This document shows, one piece after another, positions 12,143-19,075 of a stretch of 19,075 bases of DNA. The notes beneath the pieces were generated by a model. It made no database searches, had not been told where the DNA came from, and saw nothing but the letters and a program-made list of their open reading frames with translations. The position numbers and the translations under genes are program-made. The number at the start of each line of letters is the position of its first letter. Position 1 is the stretch's first letter. The DNA is taken from NCBI GenBank assembly GCA_012514965.1, contig JAAYZH010000112.1, forward strand, positions 1-19,075, written 5' to 3'. This stretch comes from Clostridiaceae bacterium (GTDB lineage: Bacteria; Bacillota; Clostridia; Saccharofermentanales; Fastidiosipilaceae).

Positions 12143-14029
12143 TTACAACTTGATCACGAAGGGTGAGGCCGGCATGCCGGCATCGTTGTACAGGTAGACT
12201 TCAGGCGGGTTGTTCGCATAGAGAAAGCGCAACTCGCTAAATTCACCTTGTGGCAATTCGACCATGAGAGAATCACCGGCGACTTCGACGGTGAGAGGTG
12301 CGGCAACTGTGCTTCCGACAAAGGAGAAAGCATCCCGCAAATCACCCTGGGCTTGCAGAGAGCGGTTGCAATGACTGAAAGTGAGCTGCAGGCGATCGTC
12401 GTTGCTTCTCCGCACACTCTTAAAACAAGGGCCCGAATATTCGAGTTGTTCGCCCAGGACCAGCGCCCGAGCTGCCAGGGCCGCCCGCCTGCCGAGGGTC
12501 CATTTGTCCTGCGGGTGCAAATCATTCCACTCACCGACATCCAAGGACACGATCATCGCGGTGTCAGGCAAGACAAGCGCCTGACGCTGCGCTTCGCGCA
12601 GCTGCGCCCAGCTGTTCGGGACGATCACACACTCAGGATCTTCGAAACGCGTCAGCTGCATGAATAGAAACGGCAGCTGCGGCCCGAAGTCGCTGCGAAA
12701 ACGGCGGATCAGACGTTTGAAACGTTCTGCGTAAGGGCCGGGGTCGGCATCATTGGACTCTCCCTGATACCACAAGATTCCGGCCAAAGGCAGCCCCTTG
12801 AGAGGCTGGATGTAGGCGTAATAATTTGTACCGGCCAAGCGATCCCAGAAGCGCGGCATGGGGAGCGGGGGCATGGCGGCGGTACGCAGAATTTGCCAGT
12901 CTTCGCTGAAGGCCAGCTGCCAATCGGGACTGGATAAGCCATAGAATTTACCGGGGGTAGCCCCGCCATTGTTGCGGAAGACGGTCAGACGGATCAGGAC
13001 CTCGTTGCTGCCTCCGCGCAGCTGGCCAGGCGCAACGGAATAGAGACGCGGGGGGTACTGGTAGCCGGTTTCGCCGACTTTGAAACCATTCAAGCACGTT
13101 TCGTCGGCGTGGTAGAGTGTGCCAAGTTCCAAGCGCAGTGAGTCCAGACTGCGGATTTTGGCCAAATCCTCCGCTGCTAGGTGAAAGCGGATACGAAGCC
13201 AGTAGACACCCTGCTGTTTCTCGAAGGCTGTCCCGCTAAAGAGGCGCGGCATGGTAAGGAAGGTCCAGGGGAGGGCGGCCCGGGCCTCGTCAGCCAAGGC
13301 GGGAACGAACAGATCCTGCCGGGATGCCTCTTGGAGCCAGCTGCTTTGCGTGGCGGCATAATCGCAGTCGACCGCGGCGCGCGTGGCCGGATGACTATTC
13401 AGAGTAAAGTCTTCGAGCAGGTGTGGCGCATCCGCCAGATCTTCGTGAGGCAGCCAGGATTCGACAGGCGTGCCGCCAACTGCGCAATTGATCAAGCCGA
13501 CTGGCACATCGGCGCTTGCGAGATATCGTTCGGCGAAGGCCACACCCAGCGCGCCCATGTCCGGCAAGGCGGTTGGATCCAGTCGCTGCCAGCAAACGTC
13601 GCCCGGCAACTCGAGATTCTCGGTGTCAAAGCTAGGTTGAATGGCGATACGGTACTCGCGGATACGCGGTTCTTCAAGAGCGGCGAAGCGGGGCGGGATT
13701 TTGGCCAGGGTACGACTGACCGTAAGCTGCATGTTCGACTGCCCGCTGAGGAGAAAGACGTCACCAAAGAGCAGGTCAGAAAGGACAAGCGTGTCTTCGT
13801 TGAGGAGAGAGCTAAGCTCGAGATGATACGGTCCTCCTGCTGGGTGTGGCGGGACTTGGAACTCCCAGCGTCCCTGAGCATCGGCATCGGCTCTATAGAC
13901 CTCTGACGAAGCGCCGCCGGATAGTACTGCGTGTATGTGGGTGCCGGCCAAAGCACGTCCGCTTAGGGTGATCGTATGATCCCGCTGCAAGACTGCGCCA
14001 TTTGTGAAGGGCTTATGGACGAGCAGCAT
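12143..14029 (-). CDS. SASA-type carbohydrate acetylesterase ('sialate O-acetylesterase' family), cytoplasmic
   Basis: The protein has 628 residues. An N-terminal beta domain (about 1-85) is followed by a split SGNH-like hydrolase domain. Block I is LLSGQSNM with nucleophile Ser98, then GLINCAVGGTPVESW (178-192), WYQGESND (420-427) and the C-terminal pair Asp503 and His505 (WNDLHP). Residues about 265-355 form an inserted beta-sandwich (GVYWLRIRFHL...LNGFKVGETGYQY) like those of glycosidase binding domains. No signal peptide is present. The database-style name refers to sialic acid, but here it lies beside beta-xylosidase, xylB and xylA, so removal of O-acetyl groups from imported xylo-oligosaccharides is a better guess. 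It lies 12 bases after the araC gene, with GGAGG before the ATG inside the gap, as one operon. Confidence 0.85.
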   Translation of the reverse strand: MLLVHKPFTNGAVLQRDHTITLSGRALAGTHIHAVLSGGASSEVYRADADAQGRWEFQVPPHPAGGPYHLELSSLLNEDTLVLSDLLFGDVFLLSGQSNMQLTVSRTLAKIPPRFAALEEPRIREYRIAIQPSFDTENLELPGDVCWQRLDPTALPDMGALGVAFAERYLASADVPVGLINCAVGGTPVESWLPHEDLADAPHLLEDFTLNSHPATRAAVDCDYAATQSSWLQEASRQDLFVPALADEARAALPWTFLTMPRLFSGTAFEKQQGVYWLRIRFHLAAEDLAKIRSLDSLRLELGTLYHADETCLNGFKVGETGYQYPPRLYSVAPGQLRGGSNEVLIRLTVFRNNGGATPGKFYGLSSPDWQLAFSEDWQILRTAAMPPLPMPRFWDRLAGTNYYAYIQPLKGLPLAGILWYQGESNDADPGPYAERFKRLIRRFRSDFGPQLPFLFMQLTRFEDPECVIVPNSWAQLREAQRQALVLPDTAMIVSLDVGEWNDLHPQDKWTLGRRAALAARALVLGEQLEYSGPCFKSVRRSNDDRLQLTFSHCNRSLQAQGDLRDAFSFVGSTVAAPLTVEVAGDSLMVELPQGEFSELRFLYANNPPEVYLYNDAGMPASPFVIKL

Positions 14030-14041
14030 CTTCGACCTCCG

Positions 14042-14962
14042 TCAGAGCTGAAATCTGCCGCTGTACTGCAGCTGGTTGCCCAGACGTTTGAACTCCTGAG
14101 GGGTGCAATCTTTCACCTTTTTGAAGACACGATTGAAGGTCGAGATTGAATTGAAGCCGGCTTGCAGAGCAACATCCGTGACCGAAGCCTCAGGATCTGC
14201 CAGCAGCTTCTCAACGTCGCTGATGCGGCAGCTGTTCAGGTAATCTACGAAGCTCATGCCGCTGATTTCCTTGAAAAGGCGAGAAAAATAGAACTTACTG
14301 AAGCCGGCGCGAGCGGCCAGGCTCTCGAGCGTAATCTTCTCGCGGGAGTGGGCGCGAATGTATTCGCAGGTGTTGTAGATCGCGCTCAGGTTGGCCTGCG
14401 TCAGGGACTCGGACTCACTGTCTGCTTCGGCATAGGCCGTATGAGCGCTGTTGCTGCTGTTGCGTTTTGAAACGACAACATTGCCCAGAACCGCGACCAG
14501 CTTCGCCAATTCTGCGTAGATCATGATGTTCTTCATGGGTGAATTCACCAGCTCGACTTGCAGAATCGAAGTCAGCAGATCCTGCAGATCGCTGTGGACA
14601 GCGGGCGCGTTTTCCTTGGTCACCAGGTAGTGCGGGGTCAGAAAGGGGTTCACCGTGGTGATCTCGGGGAACTGGTTCACTATGGTTGTGTCAAAAAGGA
14701 TGATCAGCCGTTGGCCGGGAGCCTTGGGCTCTTCGATCGTATGCAGAACCCCGGGGGCGATGAACACAATGTCACCGGGGTGCAGGAGTACGGGTCGGTT
14801 CTGGATGTCCAGACGATAGTCGCCGACCATGGGCATAATGACTTCGGCGGCAGCGTGCCAGTGGAGCGGATAGCCCTCCTGTTCGATATTATGATAGAAG
14901 CGAACGCGTGCGTTAGATAGATAATCTACGGTCTCTTTCACACCATCGAGATGCTCAATCAT
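14042..14962 (-). CDS. AraC-family transcription regulator with cupin sensor domain
   Basis: The protein has 306 residues. The N-terminal cupin (about 15-95) carries HWHAAAEV (34-41) and PGDIVFIAPGVLH (62-74), where the sugar inducer is expected to bind. A serine-rich linker (165-188) leads to the DNA-binding domain, which holds two helix-turn-helix units: ITLESLAARAGFSKFYFSRLFK (210-231) and SVTDVALQAGFNSISTFNRVFKK (260-282), then the family ending CTPQEFKR. It lies divergent to the GH3 gene and cotranscribes the acetylesterase. It most likely activates the xylosidase-xylB-xylA set and perhaps its own operon in response to xylose or a xylo-oligosaccharide. The effector is inferred from neighbours. 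Confidence 0.93.
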   Translation of the reverse strand: MIEHLDGVKETVDYLSNARVRFYHNIEQEGYPLHWHAAAEVIMPMVGDYRLDIQNRPVLLHPGDIVFIAPGVLHTIEEPKAPGQRLIILFDTTIVNQFPEITTVNPFLTPHYLVTKENAPAVHSDLQDLLTSILQVELVNSPMKNIMIYAELAKLVAVLGNVVVSKRNSSNSAHTAYAEADSESESLTQANLSAIYNTCEYIRAHSREKITLESLAARAGFSKFYFSRLFKEISGMSFVDYLNSCRISDVEKLLADPEASVTDVALQAGFNSISTFNRVFKKVKDCTPQEFKRLGNQLQYSGRFQL

Positions 14963-15057
14963 GTGTTTGTGTGATCCTTTCTAGGACAGGGCCGAAAAAA
15001 CGCAGTGGGTGGAAATGTTCCAAGCTAGCTGCGGAAATGGATAAAAAAGCTACTTAT

Positions 15058-15086
15058 ATAATAAGCGTGGAGCTTGGTTTTGTCAG
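15058..15086 (-). promoter_or_regulatory. Promoter of the araC-acetylesterase operon
   Basis: On the minus strand CTGACA (15086-15081) lies 17 bases before TATTAT (15063-15058), each matching the consensus at five of six positions. The start near 15051 leaves a leader of about 90 bases. An imperfect inverted repeat, GGTTTTGTC (15076-15084) against GACCAAAACC (15096-15105), covers the -35 box and may be a control site. Confidence 0.65.
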
Positions 15087-15170
15087 TAACCACAAGACCA
15101 AAACCGCAATATTTGATAGAAAGGGAGCAACGATAAGCACGCAATCTTGTATGGCAGCTATATAATAAAA

Positions 15171-15218
15171 GTAACAGAGATTTGCGCCTTGTATACAATT
15201 TATTGTGTATGCGCACAA
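15171..15218 (+). promoter_or_regulatory. Promoter and operator-like palindromes of the GH3-xylB-xylA operon
   Basis: GTAACA (15171-15176) and TACAAT (15194-15199) are separated by 17 bases. The perfect palindrome TTGTATACAA (15189-15198) overlaps this -10 box. A second inverted repeat, TTGTG (15203-15207) facing CACAA (15214-15218), lies at the expected start site. A separate TATAAT at 15161-15166 has no fitting -35. Overlap of palindromes with the -10 box and start is what a repressor operator would show. The TTGTATACAA core resembles sites of FadR/UxuR-type GntR regulators. Confidence 0.5.
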
Positions 15219-15240
15219 ATATTTCTCAGGGGGAATGCCA

Positions 15241-17385
15241 ATGACAGTACATTCTACGGTAAACAGAGACCGCGAAGAGTTCCGCAAACGGGCTGAAGAA
15301 CTTGTTAAACAGATGACGCTGGTCGAGAAGGTTTCCCAGATGTTGCACGGTGCACCGGCGATTGAGCGCCTAGGAATTCCGGCCTACAACTGGTGGAATG
15401 AAGCCTTGCACGGGGTTGCCAGAGCCGGCACGGCTACTGTTTTCCCGCAGGCGATCGGTATGGCTGCCACTTTTGATCCGGAGCTATTACGCAAGGTCGG
15501 GGATGTGGTGTCCACAGAGGGACGTGCCAAGTTTCATGCGCAATTTGCCCATGGCGATACCGACATCTATAAGGGGCTTACTTTCTGGGCGCCGAACGTG
15601 AACATTTTCCGCGATCCTCGCTGGGGCCGCGGCCATGAGACCTATGGTGAAGATCCTTACCTGACCTCGCGTCTGGGTGTTGCCTACATTCAGGGTTTGC
15701 AGGGCGATGACCCGACCTATCTGAAGTCCGCTGCCTGCGCGAAGCATTACGCTGTGCATTCAGGCCCCGAGGACATCCGTCACTCTTTTGACGCGATTGC
15801 TTCCCGGAAAGACATGTACGAGACCTACTTGCCGGCCTTCAAGGCCTGCGTACAGGAAGCAGACGTGGAGAGCGTTATGGGCTCTTATAATCGTGTGAAT
15901 GGCGAAGCCGCCTGTGCCAGCGAAACCTTGCTGCATAAGATTTTGCGTGAAGATTGGGGTTTTGTGGGCCACGTGGTGTCGGACTGCTGGGCGATACGCG
16001 ATATTTTCGGCGGGCATGGCTTGACCGATAATCCGGTAGACGCGGTGGCTTTGGCCATCCGGAATGGCTGCGATCTGAATTGCGGCAGCTGCTACGGACA
16101 CGCAGTCGATGCGGTGATCCAGGATAAGCTCAGCGAAGAACGCATTGATGAGGCTGTTACCCGCCTCTTTACCACCCGCATGCTCTTGGGTCTGTTCGAC
16201 GACGCGGAGAAGGTGCCGTTTAGCAACATTCCTTATCTTGTCAACGATTCAGCCGAGCACGCAGCCTTCAATCGGGAGGTCGCGCGGAAGATCCCGGTGC
16301 TTCTCAAGAATGACGGCACCCTGCCGCTCAAGCCTGACACACTCAAGACCATTGGTGTGATCGGGCCAAATGCGAACAACCGCATGGCGCTCGAAGGCAA
16401 TTATGAGGGTACGGCATCGCGCTACTACACGGTCTCTGAAGGCATTCAGGATTATACGGACGCACATGGTATTCGCGTGCTGTTATCGGAAGGCTGCCAC
16501 CTCTTCAAGGACCGCACTTCGAATATTGCCAAAGCCAGCGACCGCCTGTCTGAGGTGCAAATGGTCTGCGAAGCCAGCGATGTGATAGTCGCAGTCTTCG
16601 GGCTCGATCCCGGTCTCGAAGGCGAAGAAGGCGACCAGGGCAATCAGTTTGCCAGCGGCGACAAACCGAATATTCTCTTCCCGGGCCTGCAGCGCGATGT
16701 GCTGGAAACGATCTACAGCTACAACAAGCCGGTGGTTCTGCTCATGCTTTCGGGCAGCGCTTTGGCAATGGACAGAGATGATGAGAAGGCCTCCGCTATC
16801 ATGCAGTGCTGGTATCCGGGCGCCATGGGCGGTAAGGCGATTGCCGACTTACTCTTCGGCGAGGCTTCTCCTCAGGGCAAGCTGCCGTTGAGTTTCTACT
16901 CAGAAGAGTACGAGCTGCCGGCCTTCACTGATTACAGCATGACGAACCGCACCTATCGTTTTACGTCGGACAAAATCGTCTATCCTTTCGGTTTTGGTTT
17001 GACCTACAGCAGCTTTACCGCAGCGCCCGCTGTGCTTGACACCGACACAATTACCGCAGATGGGATTCGGCTTCGGGTCAGCGCGAAGAACACCGGGACG
17101 GTTGCCGCAGCAGAGACGCTGCAAGCCTACGTGCAAGCCCCGGAGCTGGGAACTCCGCAGCCGCAGCTGCAGGCTTTCTGCAAGTGTCCTCTGGGCCCCG
17201 GTGAAACAGCAGAATATGAACTGTTTTTGCCTGAATCTGCATTCAGCGTGATTAATGAAGAGGGCGAAACCGTATACCCGCAAGGAACGTATCGCATCTA
17301 TGTAGGCTTTTCACAGCCAGACCTGCGCAGTGTTGCCTTGATGGGCAAAGCACCGCAGGAAATTCAAGTAAAGCGAGGTATTTAG
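15241..17385 (+). CDS. GH3 beta-xylosidase (cytoplasmic)
   Basis: The protein has 714 residues. I place the start at ATG 15241, 7 bases after AGGGGG (15228-15233), rather than at the upstream in-frame GTG 15205, which lies at the predicted transcription start. The GH3 N-terminal barrel shows PAYNWWNEALHGVAR (48-61), the signature of xylosidase-type GH3 enzymes, FWAPNVNIFRDPRWGRGHETYGEDP (115-139), AKHY (167-170) and nucleophile Asp248 in VVSDCW. The second domain (about 350-570) has GLEGEEGDQGN with the acid/base Glu near 460-463. A fibronectin-III-like domain closes the protein (about 600-690). There is no signal peptide, so it cuts imported xylo-oligosaccharides into xylose. It is 1 base from xylB, a clear operon. 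Confidence 0.9.
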   Translation: MTVHSTVNRDREEFRKRAEELVKQMTLVEKVSQMLHGAPAIERLGIPAYNWWNEALHGVARAGTATVFPQAIGMAATFDPELLRKVGDVVSTEGRAKFHAQFAHGDTDIYKGLTFWAPNVNIFRDPRWGRGHETYGEDPYLTSRLGVAYIQGLQGDDPTYLKSAACAKHYAVHSGPEDIRHSFDAIASRKDMYETYLPAFKACVQEADVESVMGSYNRVNGEAACASETLLHKILREDWGFVGHVVSDCWAIRDIFGGHGLTDNPVDAVALAIRNGCDLNCGSCYGHAVDAVIQDKLSEERIDEAVTRLFTTRMLLGLFDDAEKVPFSNIPYLVNDSAEHAAFNREVARKIPVLLKNDGTLPLKPDTLKTIGVIGPNANNRMALEGNYEGTASRYYTVSEGIQDYTDAHGIRVLLSEGCHLFKDRTSNIAKASDRLSEVQMVCEASDVIVAVFGLDPGLEGEEGDQGNQFASGDKPNILFPGLQRDVLETIYSYNKPVVLLMLSGSALAMDRDDEKASAIMQCWYPGAMGGKAIADLLFGEASPQGKLPLSFYSEEYELPAFTDYSMTNRTYRFTSDKIVYPFGFGLTYSSFTAAPAVLDTDTITADGIRLRVSAKNTGTVAAAETLQAYVQAPELGTPQPQLQAFCKCPLGPGETAEYELFLPESAFSVINEEGETVYPQGTYRIYVGFSQPDLRSVALMGKAPQEIQVKRGI

Positions 17386-17386
17386 A

Positions 17387-18910
17387 ATGAAGTATGTATT
17401 AGGAATTGACATCGGCACGTCAGGTACCAAGACCGCCTTGTTTGACGAGACCGGCACCTGCGTGGCCTCGTATACAGGGGAATACCCCCTGTCACAGCCG
17501 GCCAATGGCTGGGCCGAGCAGGCCCCGGCAGACTGGTGGCAGGCGACGGTGGACGGCATTCAAAGTGTGCTGAAGAGCAGCCACACGCCAATCGGGGATA
17601 TCAAGGGTGTCGGGCTTTCTGGCCAGATGCACGGTCTGGTCCTCTTGGACGCCCAAGGCGAGGTGCTGCGTCCTTGCATCATCTGGGCCGACCAGCGCAC
17701 CGGCGCTGAAGTCGAGGACATGGAGCGTCTGATCGGCCGCCAGACCATCATCGACATCACCGCGAACCCGCCCATGACGGGCTTCACCGCCGCGAAGATT
17801 CTCTGGGTCAAGAAGCATGAGCCCAAGATCTGGGAGAAAGTCCGCCATATTCTCCTGCCCAAAGACTACATTCGTTACAAACTCACCGGTACCTTCGTGA
17901 GCGATGTGTCCGACGCTTCGGGCATGCAGCTGATGAATGTCGCCGCCCGCGACTGGTCACCTGAGATCCTGGCCCTGCTCGACATCAGCCCGCTGCTCTT
18001 GCCGGAACTCGTTGAGTCCCAGGAGGTCTCGGGCCGCGTTCACGAAGCAGCGGCCGCGACTACCGGCCTGCTGGAAGGCACCGTCGTCGTTGGCGGAGCC
18101 GGTGACAACGCCGCCGCGGCCATTGGCACGGGTGTCTATCGCCCAGGCAAGGCTTTTACCACGATCGGTTCTTCCGCGGTGGTCTACACCGTAACCGATG
18201 CTCCGCAGATCGACCCCGATGGCCGCGTGCACACCCTGTGCGCCTCCGTACCGGGCAAGTGGACCCTTATGAGCTGCACACAGGCCGCAGGCCTGTCGCT
18301 TAAGTGGCTCCGTGACACGCTCTGTCAGGAAGAAGTCACCCAGGCGAAAGCCGAAGGTGTCGACCCTTACGAAATTATGACCCGCCTGGCGGCCGCCGTG
18401 CCACCCGGTGCAAACCGTCTGCTCTACCTGCCCTACCTGATGGGCGAGCGCAGTCCCTACCTGGATCCCAACGCGCGTGGCGTTTTTTTTGGCCTCTCCG
18501 CCATCCATACGAAAGCGGATCTGATCCGCTCAGTCCTCGAAGGCGTAGCCTTCTCGCAACGCCAGTGCGTGGACGTCTTCCGCGATAATCAAGCGGACAT
18601 TGACGACATGATCATCACGGGCGGCGGCGGCCGCAGCAGCCTGTGGCGCCAGATGCTGGCTGATCTCTACAACACCCCAGTACGCACCCTGCAGACTGAC
18701 CAGGGCGGCGCACTCGGCGCAGCTATTCTGGCAGGTGTGGGCAGCGGACTCTTCGCTTCCATCGAGGAAGCCTGTGAGAAGCTGATCCATTACAATCCCG
18801 CGCAAGCTGCTGATACAGCCGCGCACGACCAGTACGAGCCCTACTTCGAGCTCTACAAAGACCTTTACACCCAGCTGAGCCCGGCCTTCGACCGCCTGGC
18901 CGCTCTGTAA
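17387..18910 (+). CDS. xylB: Xylulokinase
   Basis: The protein has 507 residues, within the range of FGGY xylulokinases, which phosphorylate D-xylulose to xylulose 5-phosphate with ATP. Motifs are GIDIGTSGTKT (6-16; Asp8, phosphate loop), GLSGQMHGLVLLD (76-88, substrate site), WADQRTGAEV (100-109), GGAGDNAAAAIG (236-247, catalytic base Asp240) and, in the C-terminal half, TGGGGRSSLWRQMLADLYN. The MHG and ADQR motifs favour xylulose over glycerol or gluconate as substrate. It starts 1 base after the GH3 stop, with GAGG 8 bases before the ATG, and is followed by xylA. Its codons look richer in G and C at third positions than those of the ABC genes. Confidence 0.93.
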   Translation: MKYVLGIDIGTSGTKTALFDETGTCVASYTGEYPLSQPANGWAEQAPADWWQATVDGIQSVLKSSHTPIGDIKGVGLSGQMHGLVLLDAQGEVLRPCIIWADQRTGAEVEDMERLIGRQTIIDITANPPMTGFTAAKILWVKKHEPKIWEKVRHILLPKDYIRYKLTGTFVSDVSDASGMQLMNVAARDWSPEILALLDISPLLLPELVESQEVSGRVHEAAAATTGLLEGTVVVGGAGDNAAAAIGTGVYRPGKAFTTIGSSAVVYTVTDAPQIDPDGRVHTLCASVPGKWTLMSCTQAAGLSLKWLRDTLCQEEVTQAKAEGVDPYEIMTRLAAAVPPGANRLLYLPYLMGERSPYLDPNARGVFFGLSAIHTKADLIRSVLEGVAFSQRQCVDVFRDNQADIDDMIITGGGGRSSLWRQMLADLYNTPVRTLQTDQGGALGAAILAGVGSGLFASIEEACEKLIHYNPAQAADTAAHDQYEPYFELYKDLYTQLSPAFDRLAAL

Positions 18911-18981
18911 TCGACCAAGCACCGCGCAGCCGCCTCGGCTTTGGCCCCGGCACAAGTAAACCACAACACAGGAGGAACCAC

Positions 18982-19075
18982 ATGAGCACATTCGCATTCG
19001 TTGACAAAGTCCCTTACGAGGGCCCGCAATCCAGAAACCGCCTAAGCTTCAAGTACTACAACGCAGAAGAGACCA
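18982..19075 (+). CDS. xylA: Xylose isomerase, N-terminal fragment
   Basis: Thirty-one codons are present before the window ends. They begin MSTFAFVDKVPYEGPQSRNR, continue LSFKYYNAEE, and match the start of class II xylose isomerases, which begin with a 'kYEGp.S.N.l.FkyYn' pattern. The enzyme converts D-xylose to D-xylulose, the substrate of the neighbouring xylulokinase. AGGAGGA lies 5 bases before the ATG. The 71-base gap after xylB holds only a small hairpin (AGCCG-CCT-CGGCT, 18928-18940) without a T-run, so both genes are probably in one transcript. Confidence 0.88.
   Translation, partial: MSTFAFVDKVPYEGPQSRNRLSFKYYNAEET

Noticed and set aside
13181..13906. 241-codon + strand frame
   Set aside because: It lies opposite the acetylesterase gene, whose catalytic blocks are all intact; the + strand frame has no motif.
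12143..14029. Sialic acid catabolism locus
   Set aside because: No sialic acid lyase, epimerase, kinase or transporter gene of that pathway is present. The family name alone does not show the substrate.
1..19075. CRISPR array, tRNA, transposon ends or phage genes
   Set aside because: No regularly spaced repeats, cloverleaf-like sequence, transposase motif or integrase was found by eye. A tool-based scan would be needed to exclude a small degenerate one.

Overview
The window looks like a carbohydrate-utilisation region from a chromosome of an anaerobic Bacillota-type bacterium, probably Clostridia. Evidence is strong AGGAGG-type ribosome binding sites, tightly packed sugar operons, intrinsic terminators, a lipoprotein solute-binding protein, and a sugar ABC importer with no ATPase gene beside it. 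That last arrangement is common where one shared MsmX-type ATPase serves several importers. The taxonomic call is inference only. No tRNA, rRNA, CRISPR array, transposase or phage gene was seen.

Left part (1-4333, mostly + strand): the tail of a GH13-type glucosidase and its terminator; an uncharacterised cysteine-motif protein (356-982); a previously unlisted 42-residue hydrophobic protein on the minus strand with its own good promoter (1082-1210); then a three-gene operon of an alpha/beta-hydrolase esterase, a DgoA-like 2-keto-3-deoxy-6-phosphogalactonate aldolase and a D-galactonate dehydratase (DgoD). No keto-deoxygalactonate kinase lies beside them. A long hairpin at 4295-4333 ends this operon and the facing GH2 gene.

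Middle (4347-11964): a cytoplasmic GH2 beta-glucuronidase-like enzyme on the minus strand, a 530-base divergent control region, then a six-gene + strand operon. The operon holds a lipoprotein sugar-binding protein, two permeases, two TIM-barrel sugar isomerase/epimerase proteins and a VOC-fold (glyoxalase-like) protein. Stem-loops without U-tracts sit after the binding-protein gene and after the second permease gene, where transcript levels are often stepped. The last three enzymes form the least explained module here.

Right part (12143-19075): a minus-strand pair of an AraC-family regulator followed by a signal-less SASA-type carbohydrate acetylesterase, divergent from a + strand set of a GH3 beta-xylosidase, xylulokinase (xylB) and the start of xylose isomerase (xylA). 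This set would de-acetylate and hydrolyse imported xylo-oligosaccharides and feed xylose into the pentose phosphate pathway. Together the genes suggest import of decorated plant-derived oligosaccharides, with trimming in the cytoplasm and separate branches for xylose and for galactonate or uronate-type sugars.
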